DNA from: Albula goreensis
Taxonomy: Eukaryota; Chordata; Actinopteri; Albuliformes; Albulidae
DNA length: 64,000 nt
Direction of reading: 5' to 3'
Assembly (NCBI GenBank): GCA_022829145.1
Contig: CM040746.1
Location: 15,315,790-15,379,789, forward strand
Positions 47,253 to 58,764 of this stretch are shown piece after piece. Every line of letters begins with the position of its first letter. Position 1 is the first letter of the stretch. Position numbers and translations under genes: made by a program. The notes under the pieces were generated by a model. The model saw only the letters and a list, made by a program, of their open reading frames with translations. It ran no database searches and was not told the DNA's origin.

Positions 47253-47299
47253 AATGCTGGATTTGGTGTGAGTACTAGTATTTCTCCTTGCTTCTCTCG
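47253..47299 (+). other. sh3rf2: Probable sh3rf2 5' UTR, start of first coding exon
   Basis: A strong pyrimidine tract ending ccccccag-type (tcttttttcccccag, AG at 47251-47252) precedes the coding exon by 47 bases. This suggests that the ATG lies in a second, internal exon. Confidence 0.5.
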
Positions 47300-47680
47300 A
47301 TGGATGAGCTGGCACTTCTGGATCTGCTGGAATGCCCTCTGTGCTTGGAAAAGCTGGACGTGACTGCCAAGGTGCTGCCATGCCAGCACACCTTCTGCAA
47401 ACCATGCCTGCGGAGGTTAGCAGCTACGCGCTCAGAGCTGCGGTGCCCAGAGTGCCGAACGCTTGTGCCCTCCGGGATAGAGGAGCTGCCTGCTAACCTC
47501 CTCTTGATGCGTCTCCTGGAGGGCCTCCGTCAGGGTCCTGGGGGGGCCGCCAATCGGGGATCAGCCAGATACAGTGTACCTCTGGCCCAGGACCGGTCAG
47601 TAAGGAAAATGAGAGAGGCCCAGTCTTCACAACCCCCCCAGCACAGACAGATGCCGGCCCACAGAAGTGCTCTGGATGGG
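47300..47680 (+). CDS. sh3rf2: SH3RF2, coding exon 1 (RING finger)
   Basis: SH3RF2 (POSH family) is a RING-type E3 ubiquitin ligase and SH3 scaffold linked to JNK/PAK and protein phosphatase 1 signalling in mammals. The ATG at 47300 gives [20 protein letters not shown]. The C3HC4 RING ligands are C12, C15, C28, H30, C33, C36, C49 and C52, followed by [14 protein letters not shown], as in the family. A basic/Gln-rich linker ends ...SALDG. Kozak context is weak at -3 (T) but G at +4. The exon is 127 codons and ends in phase 0. The donor is GC (GGG|GCAAGT), chosen because [14 protein letters not shown] across the junction matches human MDGVPRAKALCNYRG. SH3RF2 rather than SH3RF1/3 is supported by the neighbours. 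Confidence 0.93.
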
Positions 47681-48031
47681 GCAAGTATCTTGTTTAAAAT
47701 TCACCTTTATCTGATGGTGAGGAGTAAGCCAGGCATAACCCCCTTCTTTGTCTTTCCTCTTTGATTTGAAGATGAATATCTCCTTTAAGTTGGAGCTGTG
47801 GAACGGCAGACCTTTGCTCATGAAAGCATGTTTATCCTTGGCAGGCACAAAGACGGGGAAAGTTAAACCCTCTCTGTGACCCTGAGCTTCATTTTTCAAG
47901 TTGGCTGTGCACTTAAAGCAGATATATTTTTAATAAAGGTTCAAAGTGAAAGGACGTCATGAAGTAGACATTACCAGCCTGAACTGCAGTATCCGCTAAG
48001 GAATCTTCACTTAAGATGTATTATAAGTCTG

Positions 48032-48087
48032 GTGTGTGTGTGTGTGTGTGTGTGTGTGAGTGAGAGAGAGAGAGAGAGAGAGAGAGA
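48032..48087. repeat. (GT)n(GA)n compound microsatellite
   Basis: A GT run to about 48058 followed by a GA run to about 48087. Shorter TG and GA blocks recur to about 48180. Confidence 0.9.
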
Positions 48088-48485
48088 CAGTGCCTCAGAA
48101 AGAGACACTGTGGGAGAAAGCGTATGTGTGTGTGTGGTGTGTGTGTATGTGAGAGAGGATATTTGTGTCTGTGTGTGAGAGGGCTATAATAAATCATATA
48201 CCCATGTGATATCCAGTTTACTTCACCTGCTGGACTTACATGTTAATTTATTAAATTAGCCTCCAGTCTTACACAACTAAAGTTCAAATGGAAGATGGAA
48301 AACCCCTGTGTCGATTTTCTATTGTACAACAACTTCTCTAATGAGTAAAATGGTTTATTACAGAAGATGAGTGATGGGAAAAGAATCCTTTTTTCCAAGT
48401 ATTTTCACACTTTATTATTCTTCTTTCTTATGGTAACAAGACCTTCACTTTAGGGTTGCACAATTAATTGTATATTAGTTTTAAG

Positions 48486-48684
48486 CAGAGGTGGACAGCT
48501 CCAGCTTCCGAACGTAAAAGTCCACATATTTATTCCACCCATGCACTAAACCAGCTGATTCTAATCAGCACAGCTGTCCAGCCTATAGATGAGCTAATTA
48601 GTGAACTCACCTGGTTTTAGTGAATGGGCAGAACAAATACATGGTAGGACTTTTACTTTCTGAACATGGAGTTATCCACCTCTG
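48486..48684. mobile_element. Non-autonomous hAT-type MITE (~199 bp)
   Basis: The left end cagaggtggacagctccag and the right end, read in reverse complement, cagaggtggataactccat, form terminal inverted repeats that extend about 38 bases to gtaaaagtcc with several mismatches. The element is flanked by gttttaag and gttttaat, an 8-bp target duplication with one difference, as expected for hAT transposition. There is no internal coding capacity. It sits in sh3rf2 intron 1. Confidence 0.7.
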
Positions 48685-51600
48685 GTTTTAATTGTAATGG
48701 CTTGCGCAAATAACTGAACTGGAGGGGCTGAAATGATTTACTTATGGTGAATGCAGTCTATTTAGTTCAAACAACTACAGTCTAGTCAAAAACATTCATA
48801 TGCTTTAGAGGTGTATAAAACTTTTATGAAATTGTTTGAGAATAATTATCAATTTTACTTGCTTGTCACAAAATAACAATTGAAACATGATCTCTCTTCC
48901 ATGGTCCCAATATTAACTAGTAGTGAAAATTAAAGTATTGAAAATGATTTCTGGTAGCATTTCTGTCATTATTGTAAAACCCTAGGCTATCATGCTAATT
49001 CCTTCAGTATGTTGATTATCACTTTACTTTAGCGTATGAAAACTTGTACAAACTTGGTCAACTCTGGTTCTTCATTTAAAAAGGAAATGACAGCCCATAG
49101 TGTTTTTGAAGGAGACAGCTTTGAAACACAAGCATCACTGGGGTTATAGGTTTGTCACATCCATATTGAAATCATTTTTCCACATTGCTAGTTGGTTTCC
49201 TCAAATTTTGTAGTTTTACCCTCAAACGCACATTTTGGATTGGATTATTTTCTTGCCTGATATGCATGTGGATGGCTTTGCTCTATTTTAGGTTTCAGTA
49301 ACCTAGTTTATTTTAACTTATGAAGTGAGATTTTTTTTTCCCTAGATTTAATTGTCAATAGTGCTTGGTTTCATGAAAATTGTTCAGAAATTTTGTTTTA
49401 ATCACCCAAAATGCATAAAACAATGATTACTATGTCTTGCTTCAGGCTGAGAATCATAGGATCCCTTTTGTTATTTCTGTTGACAGTTATTGTTAGCTAA
49501 ATGAATGCATTGTCGAGATGCCTTTTTCTTGTCGCTGTTGTAAAGAGGCTTGGAATCTCCTCTATCTGATACACAAGAACACAGTGGAGTTATTCATTTG
49601 GGATCTTTTTAATTGTATAATGGATTTTGATAAAACTGTTTTGTTTCCTTCATGGTTCCCCTGCAAAGTACACTTTGTTTTGGTGTGAGGCATGCAGTTC
49701 ATTTTTTTCCCTGCCTGACAGTGCATTGAAGGTCTTTGTGGTTTTTCAAGATAAAATCACACTGTAGGCCCAGCCAGTCCTGCTGTTGAAGCATTCCAGT
49801 ATCTTTAAAAAGCTTAACTTTGATTTCATTGTGCATTACACATAATTGCATTGCATATTGTTCTAGCAGTAAAAGATACTAGAAAGTAAGTTACTTACCA
49901 CTTAACCCCCTCATAGATCTTTGAGTTTTTTGAGAAGCTGCACAATGATGCCTTGTTGTATTGTTTTGTTTTAGAATATATCCTCAAAATTATACCCCTT
50001 TGAACAACCATGCAGTTTCTCATGGTAATTGGAAAACCTAAAAAATTAGGTTTAAAACTAATAGCCATTGGCGATATCTGGAACTAATGTTCTAATTATA
50101 CCTTTTCAATTCAAAACTTTGTAATGTATAAATGCAACTAGCTAATTAACCCCTAATGTTTGTTATCGTTGATGCAAAAATGTCAGCATGAAAGCAAAAA
50201 CAGATCACGCCCTCTGTTGATCATTCAAAATAAGATTCAAATTCCATAACTTGTGAAACGGGTCCATTGAAAAACCTTAAGTTTTTGAAGGTTGCATTTC
50301 AATAGAATTTCATGCAATATTGGATATTGGACACCAGTCAAAATGAAGGGTGTATTGAGTTCTTTTGTCTTCCTGAAACAAACTAACAAGACCTGTTCAA
50401 TGCCATTGTGGACATTTATGAGGTTCCATTATGAAAAGAGTCCCATTGGCAATACCAATGCACTGGCTGGGGGCTCTTGGATCGTGTATTCTGTTTTCAT
50501 ATGGACAGTCCATGTAGTCCACAATCACATTTTCTGGCATCATGTTCCATATTGTCATTTTTTTAATAATGCATGCTGTAGACAACCCTGCAGATCTTAT
50601 CATATCGCTGAGTAAGAAGGTCATGTTTAGTTTCTCACATTGACATTGAGCATTGTTGAGCAGCAAACATTATGGAAAAATATGGCTGAAACACTACTGT
50701 TGAGCAGTCTTCTTCCTGTCAACAACTGGATTGAACATCAGCAGTTGAGCAGTGGCTAAGGTGAAGAGCAGCTGTACAGAATACCTTTGACAATGTTACC
50801 TTTAATTATACTAATGAATTGTAGTTATTCTGTTTCATATCCAGTCCTACAGATCATGAGTAGATCCATGCTTGTCTATTGAAAGTCCTGAACATGTGAC
50901 TCGAGGGGCATGTGACCACTGTTTCAAGCCTCATCCTCAGGCTGTCAGTGTGGGGACTTGATCTCAAAATCATTTTGACAAAAGGCACTGACTAGTGACC
51001 ATCCATGACTATCCATTGTTTCCTTAATCAGTCAGTCATCAGTGAGTCCAAATTATGATCAAGGTGGTAAGAGGGCATTATAACAGTGACCATAAGGGAG
51101 TGCATTCTTCCCTATCAGTAACAAAGGCAAGCCTGAATAACCTTAGAATAGTAATGTACTATGTCTTTGAAAAGTTATGTACCAAGAAATAGACTGGGTG
51201 AAGAGTACACAGGAAAACATTAAATGCATATGTTTTTCTTATTAAACTGACATATTAATAAGTAGTTTTAATCTAAGTTGAAAATGGGCTGACTACTTCT
51301 TAGTACTTGGGATTTTATTTGTCACCATTGCTGATTATTTTATAATGAAATTAGTAAAATATGTATCTATGTTTCCTTCCAAGAAAGGAAACAATCTTTT
51401 CATGAATATTTAAGAGGAGCTGCCACACCACCAATGCCAAAAGTTCATATGTTTTCTATTCTGTAACATGAATGAATATAGATCAGATGATTACAGATGT
51501 ACACATAAAATTTCATGTATTTTAAGGTCAAAAAGGTAAGATGATAAAATGCATGGTGTAATTTGTATGTTCGTGTAAGGGCTGCAGGCTTGTGGCTGTG

Positions 51601-52238
51601 TGAAAGAGGAATGGTAATTTCACAATTTGGGGATAAAATGGCAGCGTCACCATGTCTAGTCTATCTATTTGGGATGTTTTTGTCTGTAGAGCTGAAGGCA
51701 TGGCACAGATATAATGGTCCTTATGCTCAGCTGGGCATGGCTCCTGATATGAATTGTTGAAAGTTGACTCATTGGGCATAACTCTGGGCATGACTCCTGG
51801 CAGAAACTACTGCAACTCATGAATATGTCTGGTTTATTTTTTTATTATTATTTTTTTGCTGAAAAAGATTCATGAATTTATGAAAACATTTATTATGGAG
51901 GAAGGATTTGGCTAAGACTTCAATGTATCTTTTGTCATGATCACACAGGTATACTCCCCTGTCTCTGACTGGCCCAGACAAAGATGTCATGTCATAAAGA
52001 AAAAGTGAAATGTATTGTACTTAAAATGAGTTTTAACAACATCACACGGGCTTAGAACGTGACCTAAATGGGAGTTAGCCAGTCCTGTAGTAATGACCTT
52101 TCAGAACAATCTCAAACACGTGTGCCTTACTGGAGTCATAATGAGGCCAGGGTAGGCAGGGCCTGCATCTCCTTCTCTGCTCTGCACTGCTACTGCACTG
52201 GACATCATCAAAGCCAACATACACTCGAAAAGGCTCAA

Positions 52239-52374
52239 ATGCTCCTCAAAATGGTTCAAACATAGACATACGCACACCAAAACAGAGGAGATATCAGACT
52301 GAACCTCAAGTTTAATCTGATAGCTCCTCTGTTTTGTGGTGTATATGTCTATGTTTGAACCATTTTGAGGGCAT
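52239..52374. repeat. Long foldback, ~64-bp arms, 7-base loop
   Basis: Arms at 52239-52303 and 52311-52374 are near-perfect reverse complements with one indel and about seven mismatches. The block aaaatggttcaaacatagac pairs without error. The loop is cctcaag. It would fold into one long hairpin in the sh3rf2 pre-mRNA. It may be a palindromic MITE or a hairpin RNA source. No clear target duplication was seen. Confidence 0.9.
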
Positions 52375-52938
52375 TCCATAGGGATCTGTTTTAATGGCCC
52401 AAACTCATGGCGTATTGGTCAAAATAGTGAGCATTATCGTGATTAATTGGTGCTGCGTTGATTTCAGAGCCAGATGGCCTTAATTTCACACAAGTAGAAT
52501 GTTAGCTATTTGGCTTCTGTAGTTACATTACAGACAAAAATATATGAAAAATGTAGGTTTTTAGATAATGCACCAGTTACTTAACAGAATGGTCTTTTAA
52601 AAGCATTGCTCCATGAATTTGGAATGCCATATTAGAGCCAATGCTGTTGCAATTATCTGTCTGATAACAGTGTTTGGTTTCATGGTTTATATTCATTTTA
52701 CATTAATTCAGTCATAAAAAATTAAAATTAAGGTGAATGGACAAATTATAGACACTCCTTATACTCTGAACAAGTGTTTATCATGTAATAAGCTGTATTT
52801 ATGTGGACAGAAACTAAACTGGGTGCGCATTTGGCAGTTGTTTATCCTTGGGTGTCTTGATTACTTTTTACCAAATATGGTAAGTTTGGAGAATTTATCT
52901 TTTCAGAATTTTGGCCTGATTACTGCCTATCTGTTTAG

Positions 52939-53208
52939 GTTCCATGGGCCAGAGCCCTGTACAATTACAGAGGAAATGCTCCAGGAGAGCTCAACGTGAA
53001 AACTGGTGACGTCATCATTCTGCGCCGGAAAGTTGATGAGAACTGGTACCATGGGGAGACCAATGGCAGCAGTGGGCTGGTCCCTGCAAACATGGTGCAT
53101 GTTGTTAACCAGTTGCCCCAACCTCTGCCCCTGTGTCGAGCACTCTATGACTTTGATATCAAGGACAAGGACCAGGAGGACACCAAAGACTGCCTGACAT
53201 TCCTCAAG
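52939..53208 (+). CDS. sh3rf2: SH3RF2, coding exon 2 (SH3-1 and start of SH3-2)
   Basis: Ninety codons, phase 0 at both ends. The first SH3 domain has [29 protein letters not shown], the WYHGE core and [11 protein letters not shown]. The linker [10 protein letters not shown] leads into [12 protein letters not shown]...DCLTFLK, the first half of SH3-2. The acceptor is tctgtttag|GTT and the donor is AAG|GTATCC. The domain order RING-SH3-SH3 and these motifs match the SH3RF family. Confidence 0.95.
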
Positions 53209-56200
53209 GTATCCATCTGCTCAGTTTAGCGCTCCTATTCACATAGTTTTGGAGGAATAGCCCTTACTGTGTGGCAATGATCTGAACTTTGCATTTTGTA
53301 ACATATGTATGGATAGGTGTACATTTTGAGTCTTAGTATAGCCAATTAAATGTTTCCTACATGATGAAAGATTCCGTCTCGAATTGCAAGATCAGTTGCC
53401 AGCTTTGGGTGATTAGATGATGTAGGGCAATATTGATTAATAGATTGGAATGTTTCCATGTGGAACTGCTAATTTCAGGCCCATTTAAGGTGTGCTGTCT
53501 CAAAGAGGGCGTTTATTGTCAACTGCTTTCCGAGAAGAAGGTGTCATTCTTGTATCTACTTAACATATTCCTCTGACTAATCTGACACCTGTCTTAATAT
53601 GCTCTCTGAACTCTTTAGCTGATCTGTCTCCACCTTTCAAGCCTCTTTGTCAAATAAGAAGATACATTTAAAATGTGTTAATGTGTGAAGCCTGAGCCAG
53701 CTTTGTGACAGCCAATCTGTCATTTTTCTCTTAATATGAATTAGTCATTTATATATATCATATAGCACTCAACAGAGTAATCGCCACACAATACTAAAAT
53801 GGCTGTTTCATTAGATCTCTTCTATTCACTGTGCGTTACTCGTGAACAGAATGGGGTGACTTCTGTCAGGTGTCTTTGAACAGATTTGAATGAGAGGTGT
53901 GATTTATGTAACTGATTTGAATAAGGACAGCAGGTTAAAACAGATCTTTGCTTGATGAAGCAATTTGTTTTTTCCGTTATAAGCTGAGGATAAATAGCTC
54001 ACCTGCTTATGATATTGCATGAACCAGAATGTGTAGTACATTCAAATGCAGTTTTGTTTCAGAAGAAATGTTCTTTATTAATGTACTTTTCAGACAACAG
54101 CACCAATATTCCACGATATTTTTATGGTCTGTTGGACATGGTAAGGAATGTAACATATCTGACTACGTTTTATACAGCATTGGGATGGAATGTATGGTAG
54201 ACATGGGTATGTGTGCTATATGACAAAGTGAGAAGCATAGCCAGGTAGGGAAAGAGTTAACAGAGTTGCTGCACTGTAACAGATAAATAGTTTATGTCAT
54301 TGGTCATTTTGGTTGGCAAGGTGTTGTAAGGTTATTTTAGGAACTATATCATGCCAGCATTATACAAGTGGATACCTCAGTGACTTAAAAAAGTTGGGGA
54401 TGTTTGGGGTGCATTTTGGCAGGAGCCTCAGTGACAGAGGTGGGGTAAACTAGGGATGAATCGTGAGAAACCATGTCTGAGTGAATATGAAACTCTGAGG
54501 GGAAGACATCAGGAAAGGGCTACAGAGGATGAAATGCCCCTCATACTACAGCATCATAACATCCATAACATATACTTTCATTTAATTTCTTTATCGAGCC
54601 TTTGAGCAGTTGACTGCAAATGTCAATATGAGGTAAGAGCTAGTTTCATAAAAAAAAATGGCTGGTTTAACACCCTGTTGAGTGTCTTCCCGTCAGATTT
54701 CCCATTTTGGTTCACTGCACATTGCTAATTGGTGAAAATCCCCTCCTGATTTTTTTTTAAATGTGAGACAACTAATGTTAAATATTTTTGGATTTCAGTA
54801 AATATTAGGACTGAAATCTGTTTACTGAATTATTTTGGTGCATACAGTAGTTTGTGAACCCGTATTTACAGAGTTGCATAATCCCTCCTGCACAGGTCGC
54901 ATCCCTGCAACACATTTCTGCTGAACGTGGTTTTGAGAAGTTCTTTCTGAAAAGTAATTACAACTACTTTTGAGAAAAGTAAAAAATTCCTTGCTGGCTC
55001 AATTTGCCTAGGTGACAAACACGTTCTCAAGGATTGAGCTTTGTACATTCCATCAATATTGATTGTGTCTTCTCTTTGAAGTTGTACCTTACTGGAAAGG
55101 GTTGTTGAGAATATATCTATTTTACCTGGCTGTACCTGCGTACTGATTTATCACCCCTGTCAGCTGGAGCACTGAGAAACAGCAGGGGTGCGCAGTATTC
55201 TCAGTACAGTATCTGGAGTGTAAAATCCGCCTCTGGCTGAATCAGGCCACATGTGTACTGCTACTGCAGATTTCCCTTGTTTGCTGGACAGAAACCACAG
55301 TATACATGTACGTACTGTATGTCTATTAATTCAATGCCCATCTAACGTAACTGTTTCCATTTCGTTATGGTCCTTGAATAGTGAAAATGTTATGGTCTTG
55401 CTGATTCTCACAGTTGGTGCTCAAAACTACTAAAACAGTCCTCTGATTGTAAACACTGGTGTCAGTCACCAGGTGTCTGATGCAGTGGCGTCAGCAGGTG
55501 ACGATGGTCCCAGGTGCAGGCATCGGGATGAGTTTGCAACCTGCATTTCACACCACACCTCCCCACACACCGTCCCACAGAGAACCGTAACATGTCTCTG
55601 AAACAGCGCAGACATACTCGGCATGTTATTACAGAGGATTGAAAATATTAGAATTCATTCAGAATAATTAATTATTCCAACCATGCGCCCCAACCCCCCA
55701 GCCCTCTGGAATTTATGCTAATGGCCTGGAGGGTAGCTCTGTTTGGCTGAAATATTGTGAAACTTGAGCTTGTTTGTGTGAACAGTGAGGACGACAGAGA
55801 CTCTGATTTGTTAGGACTGTGTGGTGTTTGAATTCGACAGAGTGATGGAGTTGGATTGTGAGGCCAGAGGCCAAGCTGCCGAGTGCCAGGAAGTTCACGT
55901 GTGACTGCCTTTGGAACAAATCTATGAAAATGTGTGTTGCATTAGGCAAGTTTAGTCACTTTCTCTGGTTCATTTCCATCGAGAGTGTAGTTGAATGAAG
56001 ATTTCACGAATATCTGGTAAGACAGCGTCTGTTGTGCCTCTTGATTAGGGAGTGTTATGTAAAGATTTGAACACTGACATGTGGTCCATTGAAACCCATT
56101 GGGGGAAGTAGAAGTGTCTGTGATGGAGAGGCAGATTGGAGAGACAGTAGGAGTTAATGCCACTCCACTCCCCTTCCAGGGATTCACTAACACTTTGGCT

Positions 56201-56246
56201 TACTGACAGCCTCTTTTTTCTCCTTCTTCCAAATCTGGACCTGCAG
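53209..56246 (+). other. sh3rf2: sh3rf2 intron 2
   Basis: About 3 kb with GT-AG ends (GTATCC to ACCTGCAG). No other gene, RNA or clear repeat recognised. Confidence 0.85.
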
Positions 56247-56342
56247 GGAGACATTATCTCAGTGATAAGACGAGTGGATGAAAACTGGGTTGAAGGAAAG
56301 CTGGGAGAGAAAGTTGGGATTTTTCCTCTCCAATTTACAGAG
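56247..56342 (+). CDS. sh3rf2: SH3RF2, coding exon 3 (rest of SH3-2)
   Basis: Thirty-two codons reading [18 protein letters not shown] then [14 protein letters not shown], the second half of SH3 domain 2 with its NWVEG core and GIFP motif. Human has [21 protein letters not shown] and so on. Acceptor CTGCAG, donor GAG|GTGAGT, phase 0 at both ends. Confidence 0.95.
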
Positions 56343-58494
56343 GTGAGTCTTTCTCTTCCTTCTGCAATATTGTCTTTTATTCAATATATTGTAATATTAT
56401 GTATGTGATTCAATGAGTATTTCCTTCAATTCTGCTTTAATTATTGTAGTTTTTCAATGACACCCCTTCCATCTGAAGCAGTTACCCTCTCTGTCTTTCA
56501 CACTGATATTGTCAGACCCATCATATCCAATGAAACTGCAGCGTTAATATTAATTCTGTGAAATTGTGAGAACAACTTCAGTGCTTTAGTGTAATGTAGG
56601 TCACTGTTGCTCTCTTATCAAGTAATATGTTCAGTTGATGGATTTTTTTATTTGCCAATCTGAGTATGCTTATATGATCAAACTGGTCTTCTTTTAGGTT
56701 CATTAAGTGGAATTTAGATAACCCTAAAATGGTCATTGAATACTTTTTTACCTCAAAAATGGATTTTGTCCTGAAAATGGAATCTCCCTACTGTGTCTGT
56801 ATTCAGATTCAATTAGTCCATGAAATTTGCTGAACTAGGTATATTAGTTTGATATTAACTTATCAAAATTAATGGAACTGTATGGTTAAGAATTCACCAG
56901 TCAAAGCTTCCATGTTAAAACCACTTTGAATTACCAAAAACAACAGAACAACCTTTAGCAAAACAATGCTTGTTTACAGCTTGTCCATCACTCATTATAT
57001 GTAGTACCTTCAAATGTGCTTCACATCTCCTCATGATACACAGTAAATAAGTGTAAGCAAGTCTTTATTTTATGGGATTTTGTGATGTGTGCACCAGAGA
57101 AGAAAGTCTTTCTCCATGTCTGTAGATGTAAAGGCATATAGTGTGTCTGTTTTAATTTTAGAATATCAGCAGATATGTGGTCTGTGAGTCATAATAAAAG
57201 TTGTCTTATTGTTACTTGATCACCTGTTGCTCTTTCATTAAAGTGTTACACTTCATGCAAGAAAATCTCTAACTTTACTGCTTGTGTTTCTGAATTTAGA
57301 AAGTTTAGGAAGTTCTGGGGTAGCTCTGGGGAAGTGCTGTTGAGGCTGTTGACTTCATGGTACAACTTGATATTGGTGGAACTTGACAATATTTATGTCT
57401 TTTAACTGACCACCCAAATTTACAAGCAAGGATTTAAAAATGGAATTCCTGCATTAATCAACTGGGAATCCAAGCAAATCTGGTAGCCCAGAACAATGTT
57501 TTATAAGTCAAATGTATATGCCCCTGGTATGAATTCCTTTAGCTGGTGGACTATGGAGTGAAAGGAAGTGACAGCTCTCAGATTAACTCTGGAGGGGAGT
57601 TAAAATATACTATGGTTTGTGATGTCGTTGTACTAAGGGGGCAGAAACACTGAAGCATGATTTGGGACCACTTTGCTCACCTCTACAAAAAGTAAAATGA
57701 GGTGAATATCCTAGCTAAGCTCTTTGCATCACTGGAGGTATGATCAGTGAAGACTGAGACCCTCAATAGAAAAAAAGGCTAGACAGTCCTCTCAGCTGCT
57801 TAACGTCTACATGACTGTTTGCTTTCTATGTCCATAAATACCATCTTTGCAATATTCTGTATTTTTCAGAAGCAGTAGAGCTTTTCTGTCATTTCTCACT
57901 ATCCCCTCAGTTGTCAGGACTATGTGAATGAGCTGTGAATGAGAATGAGCTACTGCCTTGGGTTACAGATACTTGCCTGATGATTTGTATTCCTTATGAC
58001 TGCCATTTGCATTGAGCTTTAGACGCCATGCAGGGCAGGTAAATGCATGGAAATGCTCATAATCTTTGCTTTGAGATAAGAGAGAGTTTGTGTGACTCAC
58101 TCTGCACTCCTCTCTGTTAGCTGGGCTGAACCCGCTGTGCTGTGCTGTGCCGTGTTGCCAGTGGTAGGCAGCCAGGCGTAAAGGCTCACAAACGTTCTTT
58201 TTCCCTCCATATGAGGGAAACAGCAGTCCGCCCTGCCCCTGTTGTGTAAGAGGGGCTGCTTCACTCTGTACTCTAACCTGCATTTCCACGCAGACCTGAG
58301 TCCGAGGGGAGCTGTGGAGAGCGTTTGTCTCGAAAGGAGGATCAGGTAAAAAGCTGCTGCCTCAGAGAGAGAAGGGGAGAGAGACTGAGAGGGAGGGAGA
58401 GAGGGAGACTGAGAGATGAGCTTTAATGCAGCACACCCATCAGCCTCCAGCTAACAACCAGAGATGCTGTCTTCTGTTTCTGTTCTCTTTGCAG
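56343..58494 (+). other. sh3rf2: sh3rf2 intron 3
   Basis: About 2.2 kb, GTGAGT to TTTGCAG. Near its 3' end a GC-richer stretch (58110-58345) contains a 52-base exon-like segment, followed by a purine-rich GAGA tract at about 58360-58415. Confidence 0.85.
58294..58345 (+). other. Exon-like segment within sh3rf2 intron 3
   Basis: Bounded by a good acceptor (tttccacgcag) and a good donor (ATCAG|GTAAAA). At 52 bases it would shift the sh3rf2 frame if included, so it would be a poison exon, or part of an alternative first exon since the area is CpG-bearing. It may equally be a decoy. No homology known. Confidence 0.2.
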
Positions 58495-58764
58495 CCAAAC
58501 TCCGCTGCCGCAAAACTTCTGGACAAACGGAAGGGGAGCAGCTCCTCAGAACCGGGAATCCGCGCGCGGAGCGCAAGCACTAGCAGGCTCTGCCCCAACG
58601 TGCCAGGCACCCCGGCCACCCTCAACCGTCCAGGCCCTCTTAGCCACTCAGTCCAGGGGCCCCCGGACATCAGCCCTCCCATCTTCCTGGGCTCCAGCAA
58701 CCCCGCCGTGGTGACGCGGGTGGGCGAGAGTCGCGCAGAGAGCAACAGCAACGGCGTGCCTCAG
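58495..58764 (+). CDS. sh3rf2: SH3RF2, coding exon 4 (Ser/Pro-rich linker)
   Basis: Ninety codons beginning PNSAAAKLLDKRKGSSSS, corresponding to human PNLTARHLLEKNKGRQSS right after SH3-2. It is followed by a low-complexity Ser/Pro/Arg-rich linker with PPIFLGSSNPAVVTR (human has a similar PVLISSSNPSVIT). Acceptor TTTGCAG|CCA, donor CAG|GTGAAT, phase 0. GC content is much higher than flanking DNA. With this exon 339 residues are encoded in the window. The remaining exons, including a third SH3 domain if present, must lie to the right of 64000. Confidence 0.9.

Larger units (their letters stand above)
47681..52938 (+). other. sh3rf2: sh3rf2 intron 1, GC-AG
   Basis: About 5.3 kb, starting GCAAGT and ending tctgtttag. 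It contains a GT/GA compound microsatellite (48032-48087), a hAT-type MITE (48486-48684) and a long foldback (52239-52374). The rest is AT-rich without recognisable exons. Confidence 0.8.
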
